Source: Yersinia hibernica (lineage in GTDB: Bacteria > Pseudomonadota > Gammaproteobacteria > Enterobacterales > Enterobacteriaceae). Taken from it: 64,000 nt of DNA. The notes below the pieces were generated by a model. The model saw only the letters and a program-made list of their open reading frames with translations, had not been told where the DNA came from and ran no database searches. Positions 1-9,394 of the stretch are shown in pieces (the stretch's first letter is position 1; every line of letters begins with the position of its first letter). The stretch lies in the NCBI RefSeq assembly GCF_004124235.1, contig NZ_CP032487.1:1736001-1800000 (forward strand), read 5' to 3'. Made by a program: the position numbers and the translations under genes.

Positions 1-578
1 GCCACCGCCAACGCGGTGATAGGTAAAATCATGTGTTGCAGTGCACTGAGCATCATCTCTTGGCGATAGGGTGACGGCGACAGCCATGCATCAACCAAAG
101 CCAGCCCAGTGACGGGTTTGACCTGATATAACAGATCAAAACGCCCTGAGACCGGCAGCCAGCCCAAGTGCAATGAAAAGAACAACATTAATAGCAGCGC
201 CAGCCAAAATACCGGGACGGAGAAGCCGAGCAGCGCCATTGAGCTGATGGTGATATCCGCCAATTTGCCGCGCATCACCCCGGCAATAATCCCCAGCGGG
301 ATACCGACAAACAGGGCCAGGGTAAAGGCCAGCACACAGAGTTCCATTGTCGCCGGAAATGCTTCGCGCAATTGCTCACTGATAGGCTGACCATTAATGC
401 TGGAAACGCCAAAATCCCACTGGAGCAGGCTACTGAAGTAGAAACGGTAAGCATCGAACAGTGAGGCTCCGCTTAAGGGGGCATGCGGGGTGAAATAGCT
501 CAGGCTAAAACTGACCAATGACAACATAAACAGAGTTATTACCAACAGTAATAAACGCCGTAAGGTGAAGATTATCAT
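1..578 (-). CDS. sapB: Peptide ABC transporter permease SapB (3' part outside window)
   Basis: The reading frame is open from an ATG at 578 to the window edge, about 192 codons. It encodes the N-terminal part of a DppB/OppB-like inner-membrane permease. An initial hydrophobic helix follows a short basic start ([12 protein letters not shown]), then a periplasmic stretch and further membrane segments. The family is SapB of the SapABCDF importer, linked to antimicrobial-peptide resistance and to potassium or peptide uptake. The start overlaps the sapA stop by 4 bases (ATGA), so it is translationally coupled to sapA. The family assignment is strong because of the sapA partner; the rest of the protein cannot be judged here. 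Confidence 0.9.
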   Translation of the reverse strand, partial: MIIFTLRRLLLLVITLFMLSLVSFSLSYFTPHAPLSGASLFDAYRFYFSSLLQWDFGVSSINGQPISEQLREAFPATMELCVLAFTLALFVGIPLGIIAGVMRGKLADITISSMALLGFSVPVFWLALLLMLFFSLHLGWLPVSGRFDLLYQVKPVTGLALVDAWLSPSPYRQEMMLSALQHMILPITALAV

Positions 579-2233
579 GGCTTTTTGCCCTCATCATGCG
601 GACTTTCGCGAAACACACCCGCAAAAGAAGAATTACCAAATGGGCTTAAAACTAAACCTTTAATATCATAACGGTAGGCTTGCAACCTGAGGGATGATGC
701 CAAAGGTAACAGCGGCAGTTGTTGCTCCAAAATTCGTTGCGCTTGCTGATAATATTCAATACGTGCCGATAATTGCTGGGAACGTAAAGCTTTTTGCAGC
801 AACTCATCAAATTCAGGGTCACACCAGTGAGCATAGTTTGTTTGCGAACGAATTGCTGCACAGCTTAAGAGTGGGCGGAAGAAACTGTCCGGGTCATTAC
901 TGTCTGTCGACCAGCCAGACAGTGTTAAGTCGTGGTTCATCTCCATCAAACGGGCTTCCTGAAAACGGCCTTCGACCGGCACGATATTCACCGTAATGCC
1001 GACTTGGGCTAAGTCCGCCTGTATTAACTCGGCCGTCTTTAATGGGCTGGGGTTATAAGACTGTGACGCCGTTGGTACCCATAAGTTGAGTTGCAGTTTA
1101 GTGATCCCCAGCGCTTTGAGGATCTCTTTGGCTTTTTCAGGATTATATTCAGTAACTTGAGCTTGATTATCATAAGCCCATGATGCCCGAGGTAAGATTG
1201 ATGCCGCGGTTTCAGCGGTACCGTAATAGATTGATTGCATCAATCGTTGGTTGTTAATAGATAAAGCAATGGCTTGCCGCACACGTTGGTCATTCAGTGG
1301 CGGTTTGCGGGTATTGAAAGCCAAATAGGCCACATTCATCCCCGGGCGCAGTGTCAACCGCAGCCGCGGGTCATCACGCAAGATAGAGAGCTGACTTGCG
1401 GCTGGATAAGCCAACACATCACATTCACCGGTCAATAACTTGGATAAACGCCCGGTGCCACCCGCGCCCAAATCAATGACCACCTGAGGCATGCGCGGCA
1501 AACCTTTCCAATAGTCACTGTTGCGGAATAAACGGATATATTGACCAGACCGATATTCGTTTAGCAAGAAAGGGCCAGTGCCGACGGGCTCGCGATCGAT
1601 TTGTTCTTGTCGGCCCTTGCGGGTTAAGACATCGGCATATTCAGCAGAAAGCACTGGCGCATAATGGGTCGCCAGATGCCAAAGAAATGATGCATCGGGA
1701 GCTTTCAGTTTAAATTCAACGGTATAGTCATCAAGTTTTTTGACGCTTTGCACCGCATCTGCAAATTGTAAGCTATCAAAATAGGGATATTCGCCGCCGT
1801 TGACATCATGATAAGGATGCTGTGAATCCAATACCCGCTGAAAACTGAATACCACGTCATCCGCCGTCATCTTCCGCGTCGGGGTAAACCAATCGGTGGT
1901 CTGGAAGGGAACATCTTTACGTAAATGAAAACGGTAGGTCGCGCCGTTATCCAGCACCTGCCAACTTTCCGCTAATTCAGGGATGAGCCGGTAAGTATAA
2001 GGGTCGACATCAAGCAAACGGTCATAGAGCTGTGCTGCCAGGGTATCAATAGTCAGTCCACTGCTGGCCATCTGCGGATTGAAAGTATTGAGTATCCCAC
2101 TGACACAATAAACAAAGCCGCGCTGGCGGATATCCGCCAGTGGCTGAGTGGGGTCGGCGGCTGGGGCAGGTTGCGCCAGCGCTGAGGTCGCAAGGCAAGC
2201 CAGCGACAGCATCCAAATAAATAACGCACGCAT
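575..2233 (-). CDS. sapA: Periplasmic peptide-binding protein SapA
   Basis: A 552-residue solute-binding protein of the DppA/OppA family (SBP_bac_5). It has an N-terminal signal peptide ([20 protein letters not shown], cleavage near residue 20) and a mature domain that binds peptides for the SapBCDF permease. No lipobox is present, so it is probably soluble in the periplasm. It is the first gene of the sap operon and overlaps sapB by 4 bases. In Escherichia sapA also lies beside pspF, which supports the name over a generic dipeptide-binding protein. The start is the only ATG that places the signal peptide at the N-terminus. Confidence 0.92.
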   Translation of the reverse strand: MRALFIWMLSLACLATSALAQPAPAADPTQPLADIRQRGFVYCVSGILNTFNPQMASSGLTIDTLAAQLYDRLLDVDPYTYRLIPELAESWQVLDNGATYRFHLRKDVPFQTTDWFTPTRKMTADDVVFSFQRVLDSQHPYHDVNGGEYPYFDSLQFADAVQSVKKLDDYTVEFKLKAPDASFLWHLATHYAPVLSAEYADVLTRKGRQEQIDREPVGTGPFLLNEYRSGQYIRLFRNSDYWKGLPRMPQVVIDLGAGGTGRLSKLLTGECDVLAYPAASQLSILRDDPRLRLTLRPGMNVAYLAFNTRKPPLNDQRVRQAIALSINNQRLMQSIYYGTAETAASILPRASWAYDNQAQVTEYNPEKAKEILKALGITKLQLNLWVPTASQSYNPSPLKTAELIQADLAQVGITVNIVPVEGRFQEARLMEMNHDLTLSGWSTDSNDPDSFFRPLLSCAAIRSQTNYAHWCDPEFDELLQKALRSQQLSARIEYYQQAQRILEQQLPLLPLASSLRLQAYRYDIKGLVLSPFGNSSFAGVFRESPHDEGKKP

Positions 2234-2473
2234 AAACGCTTTCGCAGTCAGTAAGCAATGCTCTTAGTGTACCGTAATCTGGCACGCCTCCCAATCCATT
2301 GAGCAAAACAACTGTGCGGTCTGCGGTTTGTTGCCGCAATAGTGGGCAATAAATCGCAAGTTAGGGGTTATTCAGCAGCAAGTGGCGGGTAAAGATGAGA
2401 AATCCCCCCTCGCAAGCTGCCTATAATTCCATCAATATTAGTATGGTAATGAGAAAAATTCTCAACAAAGTGC

Positions 2474-2508
2474 TTGCAAGTGCTATTGATAACCATTACG
2501 ATTATCTT
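2474..2508 (+). promoter_or_regulatory. ryhB promoter with overlapping Fur box
   Basis: A -35 hexamer TTGCAA (2474-2479) and a -10 TACGAT (2497-2502) are separated by 17 bases. The 19-base stretch at 2488-2506 matches the Fur consensus inverted repeat at about 15 of 19 positions when read on the minus strand. The Fur site overlaps the -10, as expected for repression by Fe-Fur. Site and spacing are seen directly; the regulation is inferred from RyhB in other enterobacteria. Confidence 0.85.
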
Positions 2509-2616
2509 GCTCTTCGGAACAAAGCCTAAATTTTCAGGTTTTTGTTAGAAAAGCACGACATTGCTCACATTGCTTCCAGTGTTTTTTAGGCCAGCCCGGG
2601 TGCTGGCTTTTTTTTT
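2509..2616 (+). ncRNA. ryhB: Iron-responsive small RNA RyhB
   Basis: The core from about 2552 to 2580 (AGCACGACATTGCTCACATT, then GCTTCCAG) is essentially identical to the conserved pairing region of enterobacterial RyhB. The 3' end is an intrinsic terminator with stem GCCAGC/GCTGGC (2590-2607) followed by nine T. The predicted start is G2509, seven bases after the -10. RyhB is an Hfq-dependent repressor of mRNAs for iron-using proteins and is made when Fe-Fur is inactive. The 5' half differs from that of E. coli RyhB and makes the RNA about 108 nt rather than 90. It lies between sapA and pspF, both on the other strand, which is not its position in E. coli. Confidence 0.93.
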
Positions 2617-2733
2617 GCCGATGGTTTTGTGGCAGCAGGAAATCAGCATAATGTTGCTGATTACCGCGCTGGGAAAGGTGCTGGCGTAAAAGATAACTAT
2701 TGATGTGACTTAGCAACAATAAATTGATTTTTA

Positions 2734-3756
2734 TTATTGCCCATCGTCATCACTGGCGAGAATGGCATGTTTTTTCAGCATGCCGCGTAATTGATGGTAA
2801 GTTAACCCTAACAGGCTGGCGGCCTTGCGTTGATTAAACCGAGCTTGCTCCAAAGCCTGTTTGAGCAGCTGATTTTCGCTATTGTGTAACCAATTTTTTA
2901 GATTAAGGGGCAGGGACGGTAATTCGCCAATCTCAGGCTGGGCATCCTGGCGCTCGCTATTGTGGTTTTCTGCTGCGTTCAGTCGATGAGCAAACGGGTT
3001 AATAATAATATTATCCAGTGCTTCGCTACTGTCACCATGGCGATACACTGAACGCTCGACCACATTTTTCAGCTCTCGGACATTGCCCGGCCAGCGATAT
3101 TCCAGTAATTGCTGTTCGGCTCGCGGAGTAAAACCGGGGAACAGTGGCAATCCTAATTCCCGACACATCTGAATCGCAAAATGCTGGGCAAGTAACATGA
3201 TGTCTTGTCGGCGCTCACGCAATGGCGGCAGTTGCACAACATCAAAGGCCAACCGGTCGAGCAAATCAGCGCGGAATTTCCCTGCGGCTGCCAGTGCCGG
3301 TAAATTATCATTGGTCGCACAAACTAAACGAACATCCACTCGCAAAGGTTGGCTCCCACCGACGCGCTCCAGATGACCATATTCAATCACCCGTAAAAGT
3401 TTTTCCTGTACCAGCATCGGGGCGGTTGCCAGTTCATCTAAAAATAATGTGCCGCCGTCGGCGCGCTCAAAGCGGCCAAGGTGGCGCTTCTGCGCGCCGG
3501 TAAAGGCGCCAGCCTCATGTCCGAATAACTCTGAATCAAGTAGGTTCTCATTCAGTGCGGCACAATTAAGTGAAATAAACGGCCCTTGCCAACGGTCTGA
3601 TAAATAATGCAAACGATGGGCGATTAATTCTTTACCGGTTCCCCGCTCACCGGTGACCAATACCGGCTTATTCAGTTTCGCCAACCCTGAAACTTGCTCC
3701 AGCACCTCAACAAAAGAGTTCGCTTCACCTAACAGGTTTTCTAGTTGCTCGCTCAT
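2734..3756 (-). CDS. pspF: psp operon enhancer-binding activator PspF
   Basis: A 340-residue sigma-54 activator without a receiver domain. An AAA+ domain spans about residues 10-240 with Walker A GERGTGKE, the sigma-54-contacting loop GAFTGA and a Walker B motif ending in LFLDE. A Fis-type helix-turn-helix closes the protein (RKAASLLGLTYHQLRGML). It activates the divergent pspA promoter and is held inactive by PspA. I chose the ATG at 3756 (MSEQLENLLGEANSF), which aligns with the E. coli start. A TTG at 3771 would add five residues, and neither has a clear ribosome site. A basic tail of about 40 residues before the HTH is longer than in E. coli (325 aa). Confidence 0.93.
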   Translation of the reverse strand: MSEQLENLLGEANSFVEVLEQVSGLAKLNKPVLVTGERGTGKELIAHRLHYLSDRWQGPFISLNCAALNENLLDSELFGHEAGAFTGAQKRHLGRFERADGGTLFLDELATAPMLVQEKLLRVIEYGHLERVGGSQPLRVDVRLVCATNDNLPALAAAGKFRADLLDRLAFDVVQLPPLRERRQDIMLLAQHFAIQMCRELGLPLFPGFTPRAEQQLLEYRWPGNVRELKNVVERSVYRHGDSSEALDNIIINPFAHRLNAAENHNSERQDAQPEIGELPSLPLNLKNWLHNSENQLLKQALEQARFNQRKAASLLGLTYHQLRGMLKKHAILASDDDGQ

Positions 3757-3862
3757 GATGAAATTCGCCAATAGTTGGTTAAAGTAATCACTTTACCTGT
3801 TATCTAAAAACAGTCAAAAATATTTTTTTGTTATTTTTCAAAGTATTATTTTTAATGAAAAG

Positions 3863-3880
3863 TTGGCATGACTTTTGATT
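3863..3880 (+). promoter_or_regulatory. Sigma-54 promoter of pspA
   Basis: TTGGCATG (3863-3870) is followed by TTGAT (3875-3879). The -24 GG is at 3865-3866 and the -12 dinucleotide is GA at 3877-3878 instead of GC, with the required 10-base gap. It lies about 100 bases upstream of pspA. The AT-rich stretch before it (3815-3860) would fit IHF and PspF enhancer sites, but I could not define them individually. Confidence 0.8.
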
Positions 3881-3982
3881 GTCTCTAGTTAAGATTATCG
3901 TTATTGCAAGATAATAATGTAAACCAGCGCCACTTGGCGTCACTATTTCAATGCGCCAATAAGTTCAAAGAGGATGTAAATT

Positions 3983-4648
3983 ATGGGTATTTTTTCTCGT
4001 TTTGCCGATATTGTGAATGCCAATATCAATACATTACTGGATAAAGCTGAGGATCCTCAGAAGTTAGTGCGGCTGATGATTCAGGAAATGGAAGATACAC
4101 TGGTTGAAATCCGCTCCACATCAGCCCGTGCTCTGGCAGAGAAAAAGCAACTGCTGCGCCGCATTGACCACTGTGAAAGCCAGCTGCAAGAGTGGCAGGA
4201 TAAAGCCGAATTGGCTTTACGCAAAGATAAAGAAGATTTGGCGCGCGCAGCACTGATTGAAAAGCAAAAAATGGCGTCATTAATTGAGACGCTAACTCGT
4301 GAAGTGGCGACGGTTGAAGAAACGCTCAATCGTATGAAGCACGAAATCACTGAGTTGGAAAGCAAATTGACCGAAACGCGTGCCAGACAGCAGGCGCTGA
4401 CTTTACGCCACCAAGCCGCGGCATCATCTCGTGATGTTCGCCGTCAGCTAGACAGTGGTAAGTTGGATGAGGCGATGGCCCGTTTTGAGCAGTTTGAACG
4501 CCGTATTGATCATATGGAAGCTGAGGCTGAAACGGTGGGGGTCGGTAAGCAAAAATCGCTGGAAAGCCAGTTTGCTGAACTGAAAGCTGATGACGAGATC
4601 AGTAGCCAACTCGCTGCTTTGAAAGCAAAAATGAAGTCAGTTGAATAA
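3983..4648 (+). CDS. pspA: Phage shock protein A
   Basis: A 221-residue, almost entirely helical protein of the PspA/IM30 (ESCRT-III-like) family, starting with the amphipathic helix [19 protein letters not shown] that binds stressed membrane. Coiled coils rich in Glu, Lys and Gln run through residues 30-190. It has two roles: it inhibits PspF when unstressed, and it coats the inner membrane to limit proton leakage when released. It has the usual length (222 in E. coli), and GAGGATG before the start serves as ribosome site. First gene of the psp operon. Confidence 0.97.
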   Translation: MGIFSRFADIVNANINTLLDKAEDPQKLVRLMIQEMEDTLVEIRSTSARALAEKKQLLRRIDHCESQLQEWQDKAELALRKDKEDLARAALIEKQKMASLIETLTREVATVEETLNRMKHEITELESKLTETRARQQALTLRHQAAASSRDVRRQLDSGKLDEAMARFEQFERRIDHMEAEAETVGVGKQKSLESQFAELKADDEISSQLAALKAKMKSVE

Positions 4649-4757
4649 GCCATGGTATAAATTTCAGGCCGATATTTCGCCCGGCCGTCGGGGTATGACC
4701 GGCGGCCAGTCATGATTACCATGCGCATAGTCGCAAATATATTATTAAGGGGAACGA

Positions 4758-4985
4758 ATGAGCATCCTGTTTCTTGCCATACCGCTGACAATTTTTGTGT
4801 TATTTGTCGCACCGATTTGGTTATGGCTACATTACAGCAATCGCCAACAAAGCGGTGCTCAACTCAGCCATCAGGATATGCAACGTCTCTCGCAGTTAAC
4901 TGACGATGCCCGCCGGATGCGGGAGCGTATTCAGGCTTTGGAAGAAATTCTTGATGCCGAGCATCCAAACTGGAGGCAGTCATAA
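4758..4985 (+). CDS. pspB: Phage shock protein B
   Basis: A 75-residue inner-membrane protein with one N-terminal membrane helix (about residues 3-24, ending PIWLWLHY) and a cytoplasmic coiled coil (LTDDARRMRERIQALEEIL). With PspC it senses envelope stress such as mislocalised secretins and binds PspA to free PspF. The start follows a strong AAGGGGAACG ribosome site. The stop codon overlaps the pspC start as TAATG. Confidence 0.95.
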   Translation: MSILFLAIPLTIFVLFVAPIWLWLHYSNRQQSGAQLSHQDMQRLSQLTDDARRMRERIQALEEILDAEHPNWRQS

Positions 4986-5359
4986 TGGGCGATGTGTTTA
5001 ACAATAATGTGCTGAGCCGCAAAAAACTGTACCGGGTCCCAGAAGAGGGCATGATCAAGGGCGTGTGTGCGGGATTGGCACACTATTTTGATATTCCGGT
5101 ACGATTGATTCGCGTGATGGTGGTGTTGTCATTATTCTTTGGTCTGTTTGTTTTCACCATCGCGGCGTATATCGTGCTGACTTTTATGCTTGAACCGGCC
5201 CCAGCATCGCGTTTCAGCGAACATCATGAAGCGACCCCGCGCCAACTCCTTGATCAATTAGAATATGAGTTGGGCGCGGGAGAGCAACATCTGCGCCAAG
5301 TGGAACGCTATGTCACGTCGGAAACCTTTGGTGTGCAGAGCCGTTTTCGCCAGCTGTAA
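4985..5359 (+). CDS. pspC: Phage shock protein C
   Basis: A 124-residue membrane protein with the PspC domain at about residues 10-70: a conserved KKLYRVPEEGMIKGVCAGLA start, then a long hydrophobic segment (VVLSLFFGLFVFTIAAYIVL). A cytoplasmic tail of about 45 residues follows. It is the stress sensor and partner of PspB and PspA. In Yersinia enterocolitica it is needed to tolerate secretin mislocalisation (family knowledge). Coupled to pspB by TAATG. Confidence 0.95.
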   Translation: MGDVFNNNVLSRKKLYRVPEEGMIKGVCAGLAHYFDIPVRLIRVMVVLSLFFGLFVFTIAAYIVLTFMLEPAPASRFSEHHEATPRQLLDQLEYELGAGEQHLRQVERYVTSETFGVQSRFRQL

Positions 5360-5399
5360 TGCAGCCTGTTAGCCATCAAACCTGCCGGAGAGCAAAAAG

Positions 5400-5639
5400 A
5401 TGAACAATAACCTCGCCCGAACCCGTGCAGGTGTAGTATTTAGCACACTGGTTAAGATTGTTTTTAATATTGCATTGGCCTATGGCCCGGCAGGCGCAGC
5501 TGGTTTTATTGTCAGAAATGTCAGCCGCAAGCCCCTACGCTGGCTGCTGCTGATGATGCTCGAACCCATGCTAAAACGGGCTATGGGAGCAGCCACGGGT
5601 CAATTTGCTAAGGAGAAGCATGAAACGACTGCAAAATGA
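5400..5639 (+). CDS. pspD: Phage shock protein D
   Basis: A 79-residue protein of the PspD family, of poorly understood role and peripheral or integral to the inner membrane. A central hydrophobic, glycine-alanine-rich segment (FNIALAYGPAGAAGFIV) and a second one (WLLLMMLEPMLKRAM) are visible. Its 3' end overlaps ycjX by 20 bases. The order pspABCD-ycjX-ycjF is that of the enterobacterial psp operon. Confidence 0.9.
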   Translation: MNNNLARTRAGVVFSTLVKIVFNIALAYGPAGAAGFIVRNVSRKPLRWLLLMMLEPMLKRAMGAATGQFAKEKHETTAK

Positions 5640-7017
5640 GATTACATCCTTGGTCAATCGCGGGCTGGATAGGCATCTGCGCTTGGCCGTAACTGGCCTG
5701 AGCCGCAGCGGGAAAACCGCTTTTATCACCTCGCTTGTGAATCAACTTCTTCATGTCCACAGCGGTGCCCGTTTGCCGCTGTTTTCTGCTGTGCGCGAAG
5801 AGCGGTTACTCGGTGTGAAACGGGTGCCACAGCGTGATCTGGGTATTCAACGTTTTACCTACGATGAAGGTCTGGCTTCGTTATATGGCACGCCGCCAAA
5901 TTGGCCAACACCGACCCGTGGTGTGAGTGAAATTCGTTTGGCACTGCGTTTTCGCTCCGATGATGCGCTTTTGCGCCATTTTAAAGAGACATCGACCCTG
6001 TATCTGGAAATTGTTGATTATCCTGGTGAATGGCTGCTGGATTTGCCTATGCTGGAACAAGATTATTTAAGTTGGTCGCGGCAAATGGCGGGCTTGTTAC
6101 AAGGCGATCGCGCTGAGTGGGCTAAACCTTGGCTAACACTGTGTCAGCAATGTGATCCACTCGCGCCTGCCGATGAAAATCTGCTGGCGGCCATGGCTCA
6201 GGCTTATACCGATTATCTGATTCGTTGCAAAAATGAAGGGCTACATTTTATTCAGCCAGGGCGATTTGTGTTGCCGGGTGATATGGCGGGTGCCCCTGCA
6301 TTGCAGTTTTTCCCGTGGCCGGATGTCAGTGATGTGGCTGAGTCACGGCTAGCTCAGGCCGATAAACATTCAAATTTGGGGATGTTACGTACCCGCTTTA
6401 ATTATTACTGCAATTCGGTGGTGAAAGGTTTTTACAAAGAGCATTTTGTTCGTTTTGATCGGCAAATCGTGCTGGTGGATTGCCTGCAACCATTGAATAG
6501 TGGCCCACAGGCGTTTAACGATATGCGCCTGGCATTAACGCAATTGATGCAGAGTTTTCATTATGGCAAGCGCACATTATTCCGCCGCTTATTCTCTCCG
6601 TGTATCGATAAACTGATGTTTGCGGCCACCAAAGCTGACCATGTGACGGCAGACCAACATGCTAACTTAGTCTCCTTACTGCAACAATTAGTGCAGGAAG
6701 CTTGGCAAAATGCCGCATTTGAAGGGATCAGTATGGATTGTGTCGGGCTGGCCTCGGTACAGGCAACGGAAAGTGGCATTGTCGAACATCAGGGGCAAAA
6801 AATCCCCGCGCTACGTGGCAATCGGCTGGCCGATGGTATGCCACTGACCGTCTTCCCCGGTGAGGTTCCTGCGCGTTTACCCGGCCCGGTATTTTGGCAG
6901 CAGCAAGGGTTTCATTTTGATGAGTTCCGCCCACAAGCTGTGCATGTTGACAGCCCATTGCCCCATATTCGCCTTGACGCGGTGATGGAATTTTTATTGG
7001 GAGATAAATTGCGATGA
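5620..7017 (+). CDS. ycjX: Psp-linked P-loop NTPase YcjX (DUF463)
   Basis: A 465-residue GTPase-like protein with Walker [11 protein letters not shown] near residue 30 and a DYPGEW motif near residue 140 that fits the G3/Walker B region. It belongs to the DUF463 family found next to psp genes; the cellular role is not established. I chose the ATG at 5620, preceded by AAGGAGAAGC at optimal spacing and giving the same length as E. coli YcjX. A TTG at 5605 is possible but lacks a ribosome site. The stop overlaps ycjF by 4 bases (ATGA). Confidence 0.93.
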   Translation: MKRLQNEITSLVNRGLDRHLRLAVTGLSRSGKTAFITSLVNQLLHVHSGARLPLFSAVREERLLGVKRVPQRDLGIQRFTYDEGLASLYGTPPNWPTPTRGVSEIRLALRFRSDDALLRHFKETSTLYLEIVDYPGEWLLDLPMLEQDYLSWSRQMAGLLQGDRAEWAKPWLTLCQQCDPLAPADENLLAAMAQAYTDYLIRCKNEGLHFIQPGRFVLPGDMAGAPALQFFPWPDVSDVAESRLAQADKHSNLGMLRTRFNYYCNSVVKGFYKEHFVRFDRQIVLVDCLQPLNSGPQAFNDMRLALTQLMQSFHYGKRTLFRRLFSPCIDKLMFAATKADHVTADQHANLVSLLQQLVQEAWQNAAFEGISMDCVGLASVQATESGIVEHQGQKIPALRGNRLADGMPLTVFPGEVPARLPGPVFWQQQGFHFDEFRPQAVHVDSPLPHIRLDAVMEFLLGDKLR

Positions 7018-8078
7018 GCGAGCCTTTAAAACCCCGCATCGATTTTGAGCAGCCCCTACAACCCTTGGATGAGCCGGTATTGAAAGCTGCGCAGGCTTTT
7101 GACCAACAGGTCGCTGAGAATTTCTATCCTGCGGCCCCGGAACTGGACGCAGAAAATGAAGACGGGCGGGTCGAGGGGCTGGTTAATGCGGCGTTGAAAC
7201 CCAAACGCAGTCTGTGGCGCAAAATGGTCACTGCGGGGGGGGTATTATTTGGTGTTAGCGTGATTGCCCAGTCAGTGCAGTGGCTCAATCAGGCCTGGCA
7301 ACAACAGGATTGGATTGCTTTGGGAGCAACTGCGGCGGGGGGCTTGATTGTGTTGGCCGGGGTTGGCTCGCTAGTAACAGAGTGGCGGCGCTTGTACCGC
7401 CTGCGGCAACGGGCCGAAGAGCGAGATACCGCCCGCGAACTGCTGTTGAGCCACGGTATCGGGCAAGGGCGCGCATTTTGTGAAAAACTGGCGCGCCAAG
7501 CTGGGTTGGATAGAGGGCACCCCGCACTCCAGCGCTGGCAAGCCTCACTGCATGAAACTCATAATGACCGTGAAGTCGTTGAATTGTATGCCAAACTGGT
7601 ACAACCTGCACTGGATAATCTGGCGCGAGCTGAAATCAGCCGCTATGCCGCTGAGTCAGCATTGATGATTGCTGTCAGCCCGCTGGCGTTGGTGGATATG
7701 GCATTTATTGCCTGGCGGAATATTCGTCTGATCAATCGTATTGCCGCTTTATATGGCATTGAGTTGGGATATTTCAGTCGCCTGCGTTTGTTCCGCTTGG
7801 TGCTGCTTAATATCGCCTTTGCCGGGGCATCTGAATTGGTGCGCGAAGTGGGGATGGATTGGCTGTCGCAGGATTTAGCTGCGCGTCTGTCAGCCCGCGC
7901 CGCACAAGGTATTGGGGCCGGATTGTTGACGGCCCGCTTAGGCATCAAAGCCATGGAATTGTGCCGGCCGTTGCCGTGGTTAGGTGATGACAAACCTAAG
8001 TTGGGCGATTTCCGTCGGCAGTTGATTAGCCAGTTGAAGAATACCTTGCCCAAGAAAGATAAACCGCCGCAGCCATGA
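7014..8078 (+). CDS. ycjF: Psp-linked membrane protein YcjF (DUF697/UPF0283)
   Basis: A 354-residue protein with a polar N-terminus of about 65 residues, two membrane helices (about residues 70-90 and 100-122), a helical linker and a hydrophobic DUF697 domain in the C-terminal half. It is translationally coupled to ycjX and is probably the last gene of the psp operon. Its function is unknown; co-occurrence with YcjX suggests a joint membrane-stress role. The gene ends 3 bases before the convergent RES toxin gene, with no terminator I can see between them. Confidence 0.92.
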   Translation: MSEPLKPRIDFEQPLQPLDEPVLKAAQAFDQQVAENFYPAAPELDAENEDGRVEGLVNAALKPKRSLWRKMVTAGGVLFGVSVIAQSVQWLNQAWQQQDWIALGATAAGGLIVLAGVGSLVTEWRRLYRLRQRAEERDTARELLLSHGIGQGRAFCEKLARQAGLDRGHPALQRWQASLHETHNDREVVELYAKLVQPALDNLARAEISRYAAESALMIAVSPLALVDMAFIAWRNIRLINRIAALYGIELGYFSRLRLFRLVLLNIAFAGASELVREVGMDWLSQDLAARLSARAAQGIGAGLLTARLGIKAMELCRPLPWLGDDKPKLGDFRRQLISQLKNTLPKKDKPPQP

Positions 8079-8081
8079 GGG

Positions 8082-8540
8082 CTATTTCAGCCGCGCGTCA
8101 AAGGCAAAAGAGAGTGGTTTGACACTGTGTAAGCTAGTTTGGAAATCTTTATGTCGCGGGTTGAGTAGTAGATTATTTTCTGATGGCACCAGCGTGGATG
8201 GAACCAGCAATCCAAGTGATGATTCTGATTCCAGCCATTCGGTGCCGATATCCATTGTCGTCGCAGGTGCCGGGTCATTGCGCCAGTCCGTCGGCCAATC
8301 CAGCGGCTGAAGCAGCATAATATTGCTATCTTCAATTTCAATCTGGAATAACTCGAATTCACTCAGCGTGGAGCTGTCCTGAATATGTACCAATGTCTCT
8401 AACATCGCCAACGATATACTGCTGGCTAAGTAAATGGCAGCATGCCCCTTATGATTCCACCGGCCGCCATAGATTTCAGCGCCATAACCAGTCCAGGTTG
8501 ATGCAAGATAGCGGCGCATCACGATGCGATAGAGCATCAT
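8082..8540 (-). CDS. RES-domain toxin (NAD-degrading type)
   Basis: A 152-residue RES-family protein. The conserved Arg-Glu-Ser positions are visible: YRIVMRRY at the N-terminus, GGRWNHKG near residue 26, LAMLETLVHI near residue 45, and VPS before the NLLLNPRH motif. Characterised members (MbcT, Res) are ADP-ribosyltransferase-like toxins that phosphorolyse or hydrolyse NAD. It is paired with the Xre/DUF2384 antitoxin upstream. Unusually, 87 non-coding bases separate the two genes instead of the usual short overlap. Two adjacent ATGs (8540, 8537) are possible starts. Confidence 0.88.
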   Translation of the reverse strand: MMLYRIVMRRYLASTWTGYGAEIYGGRWNHKGHAAIYLASSISLAMLETLVHIQDSSTLSEFELFQIEIEDSNIMLLQPLDWPTDWRNDPAPATTMDIGTEWLESESSLGLLVPSTLVPSENNLLLNPRHKDFQTSLHSVKPLSFAFDARLK

Positions 8541-8627
8541 AACTGTCGGCCTATCTGGATTATTACCATAACCTGCTGATCCCTATCATATATTCATCCA
8601 TGCTGCTGAATTGCGTATGATTCACCG

Positions 8628-9074
8628 TTATGAAAATACACCGTGCTCCAAGCGCCCAATTAAATCGCAGACTTCTAATGCACCGGTTTCAGTCTCCAGT
8701 AAGGAGTCCGGCCTGCGGTGACCAAGGCCTTTAATCGGGGTCGACATCCAAGTAATCGCCTTGCCTTTATCACCGCCAAACAGATCAACTGCCGCATCCA
8801 TTACCCGGACGAAACGCGCAATTCGCTCACTTTCTTCAGGGGTGAAACGGCCGTCATGGGTGCGCCGACGTGTCAAACTGCGGCTGGGAATACCGGTCGC
8901 CCGTAAGATTTCAGCTTTAGGGATAGATGCCCATAGATGGATACCGTCAATGACATCAACAGAAAAGCCCATTTTGATGCTATCGACTAATACCGTACCG
9001 CGGCTGGCTGGCAAACCGATTTCTCGCCATAGCGCCCCTGTTTTACTGGCTGGGGTGGGGTGATATGTTCTCAT
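8628..9074 (-). CDS. Xre/MbcA/ParS-type antitoxin (DUF2384)
   Basis: A 148-residue antitoxin of the RES-partner family. An N-terminal Xre-like helix-turn-helix region (GIHLWASIPKAEILRATGI) is followed by a C-terminal toxin-binding DUF2384 domain with the usual ending (TGALEVCDLIGRLEHGV). It neutralises the downstream RES toxin and is expected to repress its own promoter at the palindrome 9085-9121. A GGAGG ribosome site lies directly before the ATG. Confidence 0.9.
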   Translation of the reverse strand: MRTYHPTPASKTGALWREIGLPASRGTVLVDSIKMGFSVDVIDGIHLWASIPKAEILRATGIPSRSLTRRRTHDGRFTPEESERIARFVRVMDAAVDLFGGDKGKAITWMSTPIKGLGHRRPDSLLETETGALEVCDLIGRLEHGVFS

Positions 9075-9084
9075 GTAACCTCCT

Positions 9085-9121
9085 CGGTCAACTGGCTACA
9101 TCTACTATAGCCAATTGGCCG
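9085..9121. promoter_or_regulatory. Palindromic operator of the RES/Xre module
   Basis: A 14-base arm CGGTCAACTGGCTA (9085-9098) and its near-complement TAGCCAATTGGCCG (9108-9121) flank a 9-base spacer. There are two mismatches. It starts 11 bases upstream of the antitoxin start codon and probably overlaps the promoter and untranslated leader. Autorepression by the antitoxin or the toxin-antitoxin complex is inferred. Confidence 0.7.
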
Positions 9122-9297
9122 ATATAAAGCAAAGTGTCACTGGTTCTTGACGAGGATATCTGACGCTATTCAGCATTATATTATTCTGACTTATTAGTAT
9201 AAAAAATAATAATTCGCTGCCTATGTTAGGACAGGGCGCTGATAATCTTATCTTAATGTGTTCAATAGGGTGGAAAAAATAGTAAAAAGCCGATTCC

Positions 9298-9315
9298 TGT
9301 CAACTTTTGCTGACA
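9298..9315 (+). promoter_or_regulatory. Candidate TYR box in front of tyrR
   Basis: The site reads TGTCAA, six bases, CTGACA, against the TYR consensus TGTAAA-N6-TTTACA with three mismatches. It sits 80 bases upstream of the tyrR ATG. E. coli tyrR is autoregulated through a similar box, so self-repression is likely. The region between 9122 and 9297 shows no gene. Confidence 0.6.
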
Positions 9316-9394
9316 GACTGCTTCATCAGCAAGGGGGGACAGGGTATTATCATAGGCAGATATTCCGCACCTGCCCTATATAAGGTCGATACTG

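Noticed and set aside
2449..2529. A 26-codon open frame overlapping the ryhB promoter
   Set aside because: It has no ribosome site and runs through the -35, Fur box and RNA start; the promoter explains the sequence better.
2534..2719. A 61-codon frame on the minus strand
   Set aside because: It lies antisense to RyhB and its terminator and shows no protein family features.
4081..4365. A long serine-rich frame antisense to pspA
   Set aside because: Arises from codon bias of the coiled-coil gene on the other strand.
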